Origin: Bipolaris cookei
Taxonomy: Eukaryota; Ascomycota; Dothideomycetes; Pleosporales; Pleosporaceae
Length of the DNA stretch: 28,991 bases
NCBI GenBank assembly: GCA_002286855.1
Contig: NRSV01000150.1
Coordinates: 1-28,991, forward strand
Reading direction: 5' to 3'
The position numbers were made by a program, and so were the translations under genes. This document shows positions 1 to 9,924 of the stretch, one piece after another (the stretch's first letter is position 1; every line of letters begins with the position of its first letter). The notes beneath the pieces were generated by a model. That model searched no databases, was not told where the DNA came from, and was given only the letters and a program-made list of their open reading frames with translations.

Positions 1-95
1 CTGCGTTGAGCCATTGTACGATGAGATGGGAGAGGTGTGCAAGTTTGGTGGGGTGCGGCGTTCGCCCGTGTGCGGCGCTCGCCCGTGGAACACGT
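1..95. mobile_element. Right terminus of a pogo/Fot1-like DNA transposon (rest lies off the window)
   Basis: The last bases (ending GGAACACGT at 95) are followed by TA at 96-97, the target dinucleotide of pogo elements. They closely resemble the right end of element E7 (21294-21336), which ends GAGGCACGT followed by TA. A 17-bp unit beginning TGCGGCG is repeated in tandem at 54-70 and 71-87 with one mismatch, as in the right ends of E1 and E7. No transposase is visible here. Assignment rests on terminus architecture and TA only, so family identity is inferred. Confidence 0.6.
54..87. repeat. Two 17-bp tandem boxes in a pogo-like terminus
   Basis: Two copies (54-70, 71-87) of a 17-bp unit differ at one base (T61 versus C78). 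The placement just inside the element end and the period match those of the other pogo elements in the window. The probable role is transposase binding, by inference. Confidence 0.7.
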
Positions 96-212
96 TACTT
101 CAAAAAAAGAACGCCATGTCCATTTTTTACCTATCTAAAATGCCCATTGATATCATAAACCTAATGCTTCCTTCATCACTTTTACAATAAGAAAGAGGTA
201 GCCATATTTTCT

Positions 213-2744
213 TCACTGCTCCATCTCACCCCTCCAAGCCCTCGCGCTTCTCGGCCAAACCCTCTTGTACAGACTGACAGCCACGGCGTCCATTGGACTA
301 ATCTTCCCATCAAACGTAGCCTTGAAGTAGCCATGCGTACCCAGACTCTCCTTGATGAAACCGCTTCGTCCGCGCTTGGTCCATAGCGGCAGGCTCTTGA
401 ACCACTTGACATCTGTCTCGTTGAAGAACATGTAGCGCACAGTAACGACACGCTTGTTGATCTTGTAGGGGTGGCCAGTCAAAATGATGCGCTTGGCTAC
501 GATGCGATTTGTTGAGGGAGGAAGAGATGTTCCTGTTGCTACTAGACGGAGAGGGGAGGGGTGATCGGGTGTAGGTGTTGTGCGAGTGAAGTAGAGAAGC
601 GGGACGTTGCCCCATGTGAGGGGGCCAATAAAAGTCGCAATTGCTGATTGTCCTGGGTGTAGGTAACGGGCAAATTTGTGTACGTTGTTAGGTGTGTTGC
701 CTGCGTTTGAGAAAAGCTGCGGGAAGTGTTAGTTGAAGTCATGTCTTCTTGAGCGTGTTGGGTAACTGCTTCGACCTACAGGGTTAATTACGATCCTCCT
801 TGCACCACATTGTACAATCATCTCTGTCTTTGACTTTATGGGAGACTCTTGTTCGGAGCTGAGAAGAATGCTGTAGTTGCATGCTGTTCGCTTATGCTCA
901 TGCCTGAGTAGTGAGAACATGGCCATTGGCCGCGATTCGCTCTCTTGGAATTGCAGGGGAACTCCTCGAATGTGCACGCTTACTCGAGTACCAGCCTTGA
1001 CACCCCCAGCCCATGCTTCGCGCATGAATTTGGTGGCAGTACGCTTGTAGTCGGAAATCTCGAGCAACCGTTGCCATTCTTCAGGCTCGTATGGTCGATC
1101 TTCTTCCGTGTCCCATACACTGGTCTTGAGGCTCTTCAATCCTCGGTAACGGATAAGACGTTCACGTGCGTTGACATTCGGGTGTAACTCAATCTCATCA
1201 GGAAACTCTAGATCCTCATCCGCTTCAGTTTTCCTCGATTTGCGGTACTCTTCGATTTGTGCCGCCTCGTCTTCTGGTGATGGATCCATGAACATCTCAG
1301 ATTGCGGATATTCTGAAGGCGCACCCTCGGTCATTGCTTTTCCGTCGAGATCCATGCCCTCCTCACCGTCCGCTGGATGAGCTGACTGGCTTTGGTTTTC
1401 TTGTTCGTCTTCCATGTCAAAATCCTCAAGATCAGAGCCCGAATCAGACATGTCATCTAGGTACCAGGCAGCCTGGTAGTTACTAGTACCCCTTGGCAAT
1501 CGCCTCTTCTGCTTGGGGACAGCCTCTTCTTCTTCGTCTGAGAAGTAATGGTGGTCGTCAAGTAGGACACCTTTTCGCTCAGAAGGGGCGACAGATGTAG
1601 CGTAGTTGGTTACATCGTCCATGAGTGTTTCTTCAGGGGCGAGTTCTGCCAAGTCGTCTTGATCTTCAGTCGGTCGCTCCAAGGTATCGTCAATAAAATC
1701 GACAGCCATGTCTTCATCTTTAGTCTTCTTTCGCGACTCCAGCGGAGCAGCAGTAATCTTTTCAACTTGAAATTCACCCCAATCTCCAACCTGGACTAGC
1801 CGATCTGCCTTGAGTCCAAGTCCCCGAACGACACCAGTGACGACGACCTCGCCAGTGCCATCCTCGCTGATGGCCGACTTTCCTCCAAGCCAAGCGACAT
1901 CCTCGATGAACATGTAGCTCCTCTGGTCTCTCCACCGAACACCTTTTGTAGTAGTTGTGCATAGTGATCGGACAAGGTTCGCCCCCTCTTGTCGGTTGTC
2001 GAGAGAGTACACACGGTCGGTTGACGGCAGCCAGTGGGTAATATACGACTTGAGCGACGAGATGACAGAAAGTCTTTGTTTGGCAGGCTCGACCTTGTCC
2101 AAACCTTGGACTACGGTAAAGGTGTTGGAGATACCCTGGCTTTCCACCGACTTGAGTATCAACTCGCCCTCTGTATCCACCTCTTCATGCGCTGACAGGA
2201 CAAAGACAACAAAGTCGGCGATACGGCAAGCGTCAAGAGCGGCCAACAAATCCCTCTTGACAACCAGGTATTGCACCTTTTGCTTGAAGCGATCGACGTT
2301 TGTCCTGGTCCAGCCAGCCTCGGGCACGTCATCGTCAATGTCGAGGCTAGAGTTGAGGCTGCGCACAGCAGCGGCGGCAGAAGTGTCGGAACAGAGGGGG
2401 ACGACGGCAGCGATCCGGGGGGCGCCGTCCTTGCCGGCGAAGACGTTGGTCGACTTTGTGTGCTCGTGGTCTTTGTTGATGCGCATCTGCTTGGCGCGGT
2501 TGCGGCGGTCGAATTTGTTCATGACCTGCTGGTGGGGTGTCTTGCGACTGCCGAACTCGAAGGAGAGGGAATTCACCTTGCCTGTAGAACCGTGTTAGAG
2601 AGAGGACTGCGCCACGAAGCAAGTTGCTCAGCACTCACCCTTGCTCTGCTCCTTAAGCGCACCCTTTGTGGCATGGCGGGACTTGAAGCCCTTCTTGTCC
2701 TTCTTGCTGGTGCTGCGGTGGTGATGCGACTCCATTGGGGCCAT
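213..2744 (-). CDS. TSR1: TSR1, 40S ribosomal subunit assembly factor (3 exons, 803 aa)
   Basis: The model is join(213..716, 780..2581, 2639..2744), complement. Intron 1 (2582-2638, GTGAGT...CTAAC...CAG) and intron 2 (717-779, GTAGGT...CTAAC...CAG) keep one frame from ATG at 2744 to the stop at 213; total 2412 nt. Family landmarks are the basic N terminus (KSRHATKGALKEQSKGKVN, then RRNRAKQ), an AARP2CN-type middle, a long acidic linker rich in D/E/S (about residues 300-470), and the block DEIELHPNVNARERL with RYRGLKSLKTSVWD (about 500-535). The C-terminal BMS1/TSR1 domain includes NPLFSNAGNTPNN across the intron-2 junction and KRGRSGFIKESLGTHGYFKA near the end. Yeast Tsr1 is of similar length. 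In that family Tsr1 is a GTPase-like protein without the catalytic residues that binds late pre-40S particles and blocks premature subunit joining. The gene appears intact. Only the 803-aa start fits: an in-frame Met four codons in is the sole alternative. Confidence 0.93.
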
Positions 2745-3608
2745 GTTTGCGCTGCCACCTGCCTTGAAGCGAAAAGGTATTGACGCCACTGTGAATACGA
2801 ATATCGACGACTGTTGGGGCTTGCAGCGCTGGGGTTGGTGGGGGCGAGCGCCGGACAGGCGATAATTTTGTTATCGTCTGGCTTATCGAGAATAATTTTG
2901 GCTCCTCGGCTGTGGCGTCATGCCTTGGATCCCTGTCTTTTTGCGCCCTATACCAGCCACGCCTTAGCCACGAACTCGTCTGGACATGCAACGCCAACAT
3001 CCAAGCCACACATGGACGATCACGGATGCATCTGCGTTTGCTCATGTAGACTATATCCCTGTCCTGGTAATAACAAAGAAAACAGAATAAAATCGCCCAG
3101 TATGATATAGTTCGCGCAAAGAGTAGGCTTAAAAACACGACTATTAACATAGCCAACTTGTCACAGAGCTAGAGGTGCTAGGCTCTATCAGTCTGCGAGG
3201 ACGCAGTAAGCTTAAGTATCAGCCATGTGAGCAACAAGCCAAGCTTGTTGTCCTGTGCCTGTCTTTTTGGCTGAGTGGTTGGCGCGTATGGCTGCATGCT
3301 TGGCTCCTCTAGGAGCCCGCCCTGACACAACTGATCACTTCTCAAAGAGAGCTCGCTGGAAGGCAGCCTAGCTACCCTACATCTCTCCCTGTTACCCAAC
3401 TGCTCCTCAGCACCAGGCATCTAAAAAGCTAGTAAAGCTTAACTAGATAAAGGCCGAAGCACCACAGCTACACCACACACCACAAACCCCCAAATTGTAA
3501 GTAATTTTCACATAGAATGGCCTTTGGCTAAAGTCTTACATGGCTATGAGCTACACAGGCTATAATGAAATAACAACAATAATAATAACGATCACTTTTT
3601 ACTATATA
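2745..3608. other. Intergenic region upstream of TSR1, no gene supported
   Basis: This holds the TSR1 promoter side and AT-rich sequence running into E1. Short ORFs here show no family features. A tRNA A-box-like stretch (TGGCTGAGTGG, 3268-3278) is followed by a perfect 7-bp inverted repeat at 3302-3317 (GGCTCCT, two-base centre, AGGAGCC). No matching B box was found, so no tRNA or SINE is called. TAA/TAT microsatellite-like sequence precedes the E1 insertion. Confidence 0.6.
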
Positions 3609-3610
3609 TA

Positions 3611-5439
3611 ACGTGGTTCACAAGCGAGTCGGCCACTTTGCACCGGCGCGTCCCCATCAACACTATAACGCGTCATGTCTCAACAACACACCTCTCAAAC
3701 TTTATATACTGAATCAGATCTTCAGCTTGCTCTTTTGATATCCAAACAAAACGTGTTCAAAGCCCAAGACGTGCTGCTACTATCTATAACGTGCCTCGAC
3801 CTACTCTCCAAGACCGACGTGCTGGGAAGCGCCTCCGACGCGACTGTGAAGCAAACTCAAAGCGTCTTAATAAGCTAGAAGAGGAGGCTATAGCTAAGCG
3901 TATTCTTGATGAGTCTACGCGAGGATTTGCGCCTACGAAAACTGAAGTTCGAGCAATGGCTGATGAACTCCTGCATGAACGCGCCAGCGACCCTGTTGGC
4001 AAGAACTGGGTTGATAACTTTATTAAGAGAACTCCTGAGCTCTGTACGCGCTGGAGCTATCCTTATGATCACCAGTGAGCCGCCTGCGAGGACCCAGCAG
4101 CTGTCCAGCGTTGGTTCGATCTAGTCAAGGCGACGAAGCAGAAGTGGGGTATTGTGGACGACGATATCTACAACTTTGATGAAACTAGCTTTATGATGGG
4201 CAAGATTTTATCGCAGTTAGCTATCAAAGCCTCTGAAAGATATGACAAAAAGAAGCAGATACAGTCAGATAACCGTGAGTGGGTTACTGTAATCCAAGGC
4301 GTGCGCGCGTCGGGTCGCCGGCTACCACCCTTCGTTATCTTTGCGGGCAAGGTGCTTGTCAACGTCTGGTTTGAGAACTTGCCTGCCGACTGGGTGCTTG
4401 AAGTCAGTCACAATGGCTGGACGAACAATCAGCTTGCTCTTGCGTGGCTAGAGCACTTTGATACCCATACAAAGGGCTGCACTGTGGGTGGGTATCGACT
4501 ACTCATTATCGACGGCCACGAGAGCCACTGCTCTGTCGATTTTCAAGATCTTTGCAAGGAGAAGAATATTATTCTTCTCTGAATGCCTGCACACTCGTGT
4601 CAGCTACTACAGCCTCTTGATGTCGCCTGCTTCTCGCCGTTAAAGCGCAAGTATGGCGACGTAGTTTCAGGCTTGGCACGCAACCGCACCCACTATATCA
4701 GCAAGGAGACTTTCTTACCAGCCTTTAAGGCTACTTTTGAGCAGTCTATTACGAAGGATAATATCCAAGCTGGCTTCAGAGGCGCTGGGCTCGTCCCACA
4801 TGACTCACAGGCTGTGCTATCAAAGCTTGATGTAGTGGTGCAGACACCAAAACAATCGCCGCGACGGGGAGGCGCCTGGGAGGCGCAGACACCGCGCAAC
4901 GTGCGCGAAATTGAGGCTCAAAGTACTCTTATTCGACAGAGAGTAAGAAGTCACCGTGGATCTTCTGCAAGTTCTTTAGACGAGAAGGTTGCACAGTTGA
5001 GTAAAGGGGCTCAGCAAATAGCACATGAAATGACGCTTATGAGAGAGGAAGTTGCTGCTCTTCGAGAGACTCTAAACGCAGTAAATAAGCGTAAAAGCCG
5101 CAAGCGGCGATACGTACGGAAAGATGAGACTCTTACTGTAGGTGAGACACAAGATATATTAGCTGAACGGGCGGCTAGTAGTCGTGGCGACGGCGAGAGC
5201 GCGTCGAAGAGGGTGCAAGGAGAGAGGCGGTGCGGGCGTTGCAAGCAGACTGGACACAACGCTCGTACCTGCGCAGTTGAGATAGATAGTGTAAGTGATA
5301 GTAGCAATTCTGACAATTAATTTGGTATATCGCAATAGTTTATTGACTGTGATAAAAGTGCGTGATATGGTCTCGACGTCGACGCGCCGGTGCAAAGTGG
5401 CCGACTCGCTTGGGTGGCCGACTCGCTTATGAACCACGT
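3611..5439 (+). mobile_element. E1: Fot1/pogo-type transposon, 1829 bp, TA target duplication
   Basis: The terminal inverted repeats start ACGTGGTTCA at 3611 and end TGAACCACGT at 5439. Both sides are flanked by TA (3609-3610, 5440-5441). The inner part of the repeat (AAGCGAGTCGGCCAC, then TTTGCACCGGCGCGTC) is shared by both ends. The right end has an extra 17-bp unit (5397-5413 and 5414-5430); the left end has one. The size suits Fot1/pogo elements. It carries one plus-strand transposase relic. Confidence 0.93.
3675..5320 (+). pseudogene. E1 pogo/Fot1 transposase, frameshifted with two nonsense codons
   Basis: The start (MSQQHTSQTLYTESDLQLAL) is the N-terminal helix-turn-helix of this family. 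The frame shifts at about 3765-3775; the next frame continues IYNVPRPTLQDRRAGKR, a CENP-B-type HTH. It then reads on in one frame to 5320 except for TGA at 4076-4078 and TGA at 4580-4582. DDE landmarks are IYNFDETSF (first Asp; the usual Gly is Ser), LLIIDGHESH (second Asp) and QPLDVACFSPLK (third Asp). The C terminus is basic with a coiled-coil-like stretch, then a zinc knuckle, CGRCKQTGHNARTC. All three acidic residues remain, so inactivation is by reading-frame damage. The 4076 stop fits CGA to TGA; the 4580 stop fits a transversion and is not RIP-like. Confidence 0.9.
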
Positions 5440-6139
5440 TAGCTTAAAGTGCTTATAATAACTAGGGCTAGTATACCTAGGTCCAACGTTTTATGAATAA
5501 TTTCTGTTAATTAGAGATTCTCTACTTTGCTTCTTCTGTCGCACCATCAGCATCTCGCCACGTTTGCTGAGCTTTTGTCTGAACATTCTTGTTGATATAC
5601 TATACGCATAAGAGCTGAGGAACTCCTAGGAGTAACGAGCGTGCTGAAGTTTTTAAAGCTTCTTCCTAATCGCTAATAAACACACGCAGTTGTTGTACGC
5701 CAGTCTTATGTAGGAAATTCGCGATCGCCCAATAGTAGTCTATATATGTCTCGTTGCTAAGAAAACAGAAGCCTATAGAGAAGAACGTCTGCAGGTTAGT
5801 GCAGCCAAGGATATATAGTAGAGGGAGTTTGTACTTATTAGTTCAATATATATAATCTATCAACAAGACGTCAGGGTTTACTAGCAGAAGCTCGACCTAC
5901 TTCTAGTAGGTAAAGAAGAGGTTCTAAATGCGATTATTGTCATCCTTCTTAACTACAAAGATCCAGTCGGCCGTGGACAGATCGTCTAGTGGTGTCTCAA
6001 CTAGGCTTCTTCTATTGAGATGCTTCTCCCTAATAGTCTTCCTCTCGCTGCGAATATTAGTGGCAGATATTAGGGTGTCCTAATCTTCTCTCTAGATAGC
6101 AGCTAGTATCTGCATGGGCCGCACGCCAGTATAGGTTAT

Positions 6140-6446
6140 TGTCGCAGACTATGCAAGGATATATCGATATGAGTTATATCTGATGTTATGCCAGGACATC
6201 TCGGCATGAATTACGGCCAACACTATGCCAGGATATATCGGCATGGACTACAGCCCATGTATGTCGATGTTCTACATGTAACAAGCCCCTGCAATGGTCG
6301 TGTACAAAAGACAGTTGTAGAGAGCACAACATCAAAAGACAAGTAGAAGATCATACATACAAGACACACAATACACACATCAATTCAACGCACGTACGCG
6401 TGCGACAAACAACCTCCATTTTCTCACCGCACCTACGCGTGCGACA
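6140..6446. mobile_element. Solo LTR (307 bp) of an LTR retrotransposon inside the MULE
   Basis: The ends are TGTCGCA (6140-6146) and TGCGACA (6440-6446), a 7-bp inverted repeat with the canonical TG...CA. A 5-bp duplication flanks it. There is no internal coding sequence, so this is a solo LTR, normally left by recombination between two LTRs of a full element. It contains three 37-bp tandem units (6151-6261). A 19-bp repeat beginning CGCAC and ending GTGCGACA lies at 6389-6407 and 6428-6446, the second copy forming the LTR end. Orientation and superfamily are not determined. Confidence 0.85.
6151..6261. repeat. Three 37-bp tandem repeats in the solo LTR, each with a small palindrome
   Basis: Units begin at 6151, 6188 and 6225, exactly 37 bp apart. 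Units 2 and 3 carry ATGCC...GGCAT arms around AGGAYATMTC; unit 1 is degenerate (ATGCA...GATAT). A possible fourth, poorly conserved copy starts near 6258. Confidence 0.8.
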
Positions 6447-6832
6447 GTTATTGATTCTATAACTTCCTTTTGTGCTAGTGTACATCTACAGTAGACATTG
6501 TGCGCGCTCGAGTTAATTGACTGGGGATAGTTGTAGTCCTTGTTCTGTACTTCTAGCTTCTATTAATTGCTGTGCTTTATCCTAAAAATAATAAGCTTAA
6601 AAGGACATCCTATTAAGCGTATGCTTGTGCTTAGAACCTTTGCAGTCGACTAGTAGTTGTTCCTAAAGCGATCGCAGTGGTAGTAGTAACGTGCTTTGAT
6701 AGCTGAGTTGTGAGGCCAACTCCGTTTGAGGACGAAGCCGTAGCCATGCTGCATGCCGTGCGCTTTAAGCGCGCTATATGCTTCTTTATAGGAACCGTAG
6801 AGCTGGTCTAGAGGAGGTGTAATGTCGCCCAT

Positions 6833-6976
6833 ATTGTTCAAGAACAAGAAAATAAGCTAGATAGCTACGTTTTTCGATGAGCGTCTACCTGCAGTAGATA
6901 TCTAGTGATGTTGCGAATATGGCGGATTCGAAGATTACGCACTAAGCTAAGTTGGAGAGAAAGTTTACACTAGCAC
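6833..6976. other. Short spacer between the MULE start and element E2
   Basis: This is presumably MULE 5' flank or untranslated sequence. No gene, terminal repeat or RNA feature is visible. Confidence 0.4.
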
Positions 6977-7130
6977 TACAGTAGAGGTTCGCGTAACGCC
7001 CGGGTTCGCGCAACGCCCCACCCACAACACAACAGCTTCATGAGTATTGCAGCTGTAACGCCTCAACAAATCGTGATATAATTGCGCAAAAGTAGATTTA
7101 TACTATATAATAGCCTGCGAAGACTTTGCG

Positions 7131-9520
7131 CTAGTCTAAATCTTTTTTTGGGCGGCGGATTGTACGCGTTCTGGTGGTTTTGGGTGGAACTGGCTGTGCA
7201 ACTACCCGGGCTCCCACAGAAGCTGTACCACCCACAACACGTTTCTGACGCTTTGCAGCTGGCTTGTGAGCTGTTGAAGCCTTGCGCTTACCCTTTTGGG
7301 ATAATTTTATAAGCTTTTTGGTGTTGTTGATGAGCTGCTGGTGTTGTTTCTTGGCCTGCTTTGCAGCGTCATCTTTTCTCTTCTCCTCCGCCCGTTTCTC
7401 CCGCTCTACACGCCTCACAGCTTTGAGTTGAAGATCACAATCGCGAGCTGCCTTCTTGATCTCGGCTTGCTTGGCTTTTTGAAGCTTTTCAAGCTCGGCT
7501 TGTTGTTGTTGTGAAGCCCGACGATCGCGAGCTCGTTGTACACTCCTGGGCGACCACAATTTGGCTCCCCCATGGATAGGAGGGACCCTGGGTTGGGTTG
7601 GGTCTGGTCCTCGCATTAGACAAGCTGGAGGGTGTTAGCTTCTGCTGTTGGTCGCCTCTTTCCCTTTGATTGTTGCCTATGGTACTTCTGTCTTGGGCCC
7701 GATGTTCAACCCGTGGAGATTGAGTTTAATGAGGTGACTGCAATGTGGTGTATTTATTCTGGTCGTTGAAGCTTCTTGAAGTCTTTAGTCGGGTGGGCTC
7801 TGGATCCTTTATCACCGTGCACTGTAGTTTGTTTTTGCGTTACAATTGGATTTCTTTGAGCTTGAGCCTATATTTTACTGCACCTCTGATGAAGGTGTGA
7901 CGGCTACTGCTGTCAGTAATCTTGAAGTCCGTTTTCCCTTTTGGCAAACTGGGCTTTGAGTACGTAGCGTCTTGGGGTTGGGTGGTGAGGAGTTGTTATC
8001 TCGTGCTTTCAAAAGACCTGGGTGTTGGTTTTTGGTTTTGGTTTGTGTTTGGTGGTAGGAGTGTGTTTTTGTTGGGTGGTTGTGTTGGTTTTGTTTTAGG
8101 TTTTTGTTGGGATGGTGTGTTTGATTTTGTGGTTTTTTGTTGATCGTGGTTGGAGGTTGATTGTGGTTTGAATGTAGACTGTTTTCAGGTTGTAGCGTCG
8201 CGTATTAGGATGGAGGTGTAGTGCGGGGGTTGAGATGAAGGGATGGTCGGGGTTTCCTGTTGGGGGTTCAGATTTGAGGTTGGACGTTTGAGTGCTTTTT
8301 GTGTTGTCACCGGGGGTGGACTGTCGTTGGAGTAGGTATCCGGACCAGTTACATTTGTAGTAATGTTTGTTGTTGTTGTTTGCGAGTACAGCGTCTGGGT
8401 TGGGTGGGTATATACCCGTGGCTTCAAAAGACCTCTTGATGAGTGGAGGTTTGAATACGCTGTTCCAGGAGCTCCAGAAGAGCGGGAAGAAGTCTCCTTT
8501 GGTCAAATTGAGTAACCCCTGACTGTCCTGGAGGTATCCGGACAGCTCATTTGAGTAAGCTTGTGCAAGGGGTTTGAACATCACCACATCAAGTGGCTGA
8601 AGCGTATGGGTAGCGTGAGGCGGAAATACAAACAACAGGATCTTGTGTTCGTGGCAAAACTCAATAAACTCCATGGTTACATGGGATCCGTGGCCGTCAA
8701 GGAGTAGTAATCGATACCCAGTCAAAGCGTGTCGTCTAGTCTCCCGTTCGAACACCCCTTTGAGCCAAGCTAACCCAATATCGTTGTTGCTCCAGCCGGA
8801 GGGAGATGAGGTTACAAAGACTGAGTGCTCCCCTGCTTGTATAGCTTCAACCCAGCTTGATTGAACAGCTCCGTTGGCTCCCTGGAAGATGAGTGTAGGA
8901 CTTAGAGGTTTGCCATCCGAACAAATACAAGCCACCACTGTTATCCACTCGCTGTTGCCGTCTTCAAGTACTTGCCTTTTCCCCTTTTGCTCCCAAAGCG
9001 TCTTATTGAATATACGCTTTGTTCCCCCAACCCGGCCGAGTTGAAACCCCTTTTCGTCCATATTGAATATATGGAGCGGCTGTATATCGTACTCCTCCAT
9101 CTTTTCAAGGAGAAGCTTGAAATACAAGTTTTATTTGGCTCCGGAATCAGCTTTAGTCCGTTCCTTGGTCATGCCTTTGGTGTAGCGTGAGATGAGATAC
9201 TTGGGATGGCGGTGGATAAACCGGGTAACCCAGCTTCTGGAGACCGGTTTGCCAGCCAGTTGGCTGGCAAACTGTTGTATCATTACTCTTGAAGGAGGCA
9301 AACTTCGCTCATGAAGCGTTTTGATATATTGTACAAGCTCAGCTTCGTGTTCTGGGTGGAGTACTTGGTGCGCAGCGTTGCGGGTTGTTGAAAGCCCTTG
9401 GTGCCTTCGAGCCAGCGTGCTACGCTCAACACCGTACTTGGCAGCAACTTTGCCGTACGAGAAGTCATCTCCTGGTTCACGCGATTCGATTTCTTCAATC
9501 GCTTTTTGAATCGGATCCAT
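7131..9520 (-). pseudogene. E2 pogo transposase, nonsense codon plus disrupted C-terminal third
   Basis: The start at 9520 (MDPIQKAIEEIESREPGDDF) leads into an N-terminal HTH with STLARRHQG and an HTH_Tnp_Tc5-like segment (SWVTRFIHRHP). An in-frame TAA at 9131-9133 follows SGAK. The frame then runs to 8096 through IFNMDEKGF, LLLDGHGSH and QPLDVVMFKPL, so all three catalytic Asp are present. Beyond TGIYPPNPDAVLA the protein dissolves into a low-complexity N/T/P region in shifted frames. The usual C terminus reappears in 7131-7616: HGGAKLWSPRSVQRARDRR, a lysine- and glutamine-rich coiled coil, and a basic tail. An alternative reading is that part of 7617-8330 is an intron; no convincing splice pair was found. 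Confidence 0.88.
7617..8330. other. GT-rich (plus) / AC-rich (minus) low-complexity stretch inside E2
   Basis: Plus strand 7990-8150 is dominated by GGTTTTTG/TTGTGT runs. Coding similarity to pogo transposases is lost here and only returns at 7616. The stretch explains the extra length of E2. Origin (expanded repeat, intron or decayed insertion) is unresolved. Confidence 0.6.
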
Positions 9521-9612
9521 ATTGGTGGAGTTGTGTGGTGTTGAAGTTTTGTTGTTGTTGGGGTGAGGTGGGGCGTTGCGCGAACCCGGGCGTTACGCGA
9601 ACCTCTACTGTA

Positions 9613-9924
9613 GGCCTATACAGACACATTAAGAGTTTATCTCCCAGCTGACATTCATTGGGTTTATGGTGACAGACCTAGCGCTTAATCGTGCTCGGTA
9701 TTGAGTAACTATCACAACTAGTTATTACCAGTGCTTATTGTACTGCCTGGAACAAATTTTGGAGACTAGAGAAGAGCTTTAAGGTATTCATGAGATGGTC
9801 GGCAGGTTTTAAACAAAACAACAGCCCAGTGGCGCATCTCAATCATCATAAAATTCGATTACTTTAAGAAACCTGATTCATCATACGTGGATATCATTAT
9901 ATAAAACACCTCAGCATCCAAGTC
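9613..9924. other. Intergenic region downstream of the OPT gene, nothing recognised
   Basis: AT-rich sequence between the right TA of E2 and the OPT stop codon. It must contain the OPT 3' end, but no clear element or gene was seen. Confidence 0.5.

Larger units (their letters stand above)
6135..6451. repeat. 5-bp target-site duplication GTTAT flanking the solo LTR
   Basis: GTTAT occurs at 6135-6139 and 6447-6451, immediately outside the LTR. Removing the LTR with one copy joins the two halves of the MULE reading frame exactly in phase, independently confirming the boundaries. Confidence 0.92.
5442..6832 (-). pseudogene. Mutator-like (MULE) transposase, RIP-degraded and split by a solo LTR
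   Basis: Reading minus from ATG 6832, the frame gives MGDITPPLDQLYGSYKEAYS and a FAR1-like N-terminal domain (YHCDRFRNN, CPFKLII, SSAHNVY), reaching EVIESIT at 6447. It resumes at 6139 with YTGVRPMQILAAI and then the MULE core: TADWIFVVKKDDNNRI, NLFF, DVLLIDYIY, FCFLSNETY, FISD, PQLLC, YINKNV. About a dozen in-frame stops interrupt it. Many are TAG where family members have Gln or Trp (CAG or TGG), which is the C-to-T at CpA change expected of RIP, with hardly any indels. Recognisable coding fades near 5500 and ends at the E1 insertion site. Neither MULE terminal repeat was identified. Confidence 0.85.
6979..9610 (-). mobile_element. E2: pogo-type transposon, 2632 bp, TA target duplication
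   Basis: The terminal repeats begin CAGTAGAGGTTCGCG at 6979 and end CGCGAACCTCTACTG at 9610. They are flanked by TA (6977-6978, 9611-9612). Both ends carry a 17-bp doublet; on the left, GGTTCGCG starts at 6986 and 7003. The repeats run about 43 bp. The element is some 500 bp longer than a normal pogo because of an AC-rich stretch in the C-terminal part of the gene. Confidence 0.93.

Noticed and set aside
1957..2598. 213-aa plus-strand ORF opposite TSR1
   Set aside because: Lies antisense to a conserved, well-spliced gene and shows no domain; a shadow ORF.
3268..3340. tRNA gene call from the A-box match
   Set aside because: No B box and no cloverleaf with acceptor and T stems could be drawn.
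3178..3420. 80-aa minus-strand ORF between TSR1 and E1
   Set aside because: Low-complexity composition, no recognisable motif, and no supporting context.
6151..6261. Three regular 37-bp repeats considered as a CRISPR-like array
   Set aside because: Units are directly abutting without spacers, lie in a eukaryotic solo LTR and have no cas genes nearby.
7922..8143. 73-aa plus-strand ORF rich in G, F, V and W
   Set aside because: Product of the GT-rich low-complexity stretch inside E2, not a gene.
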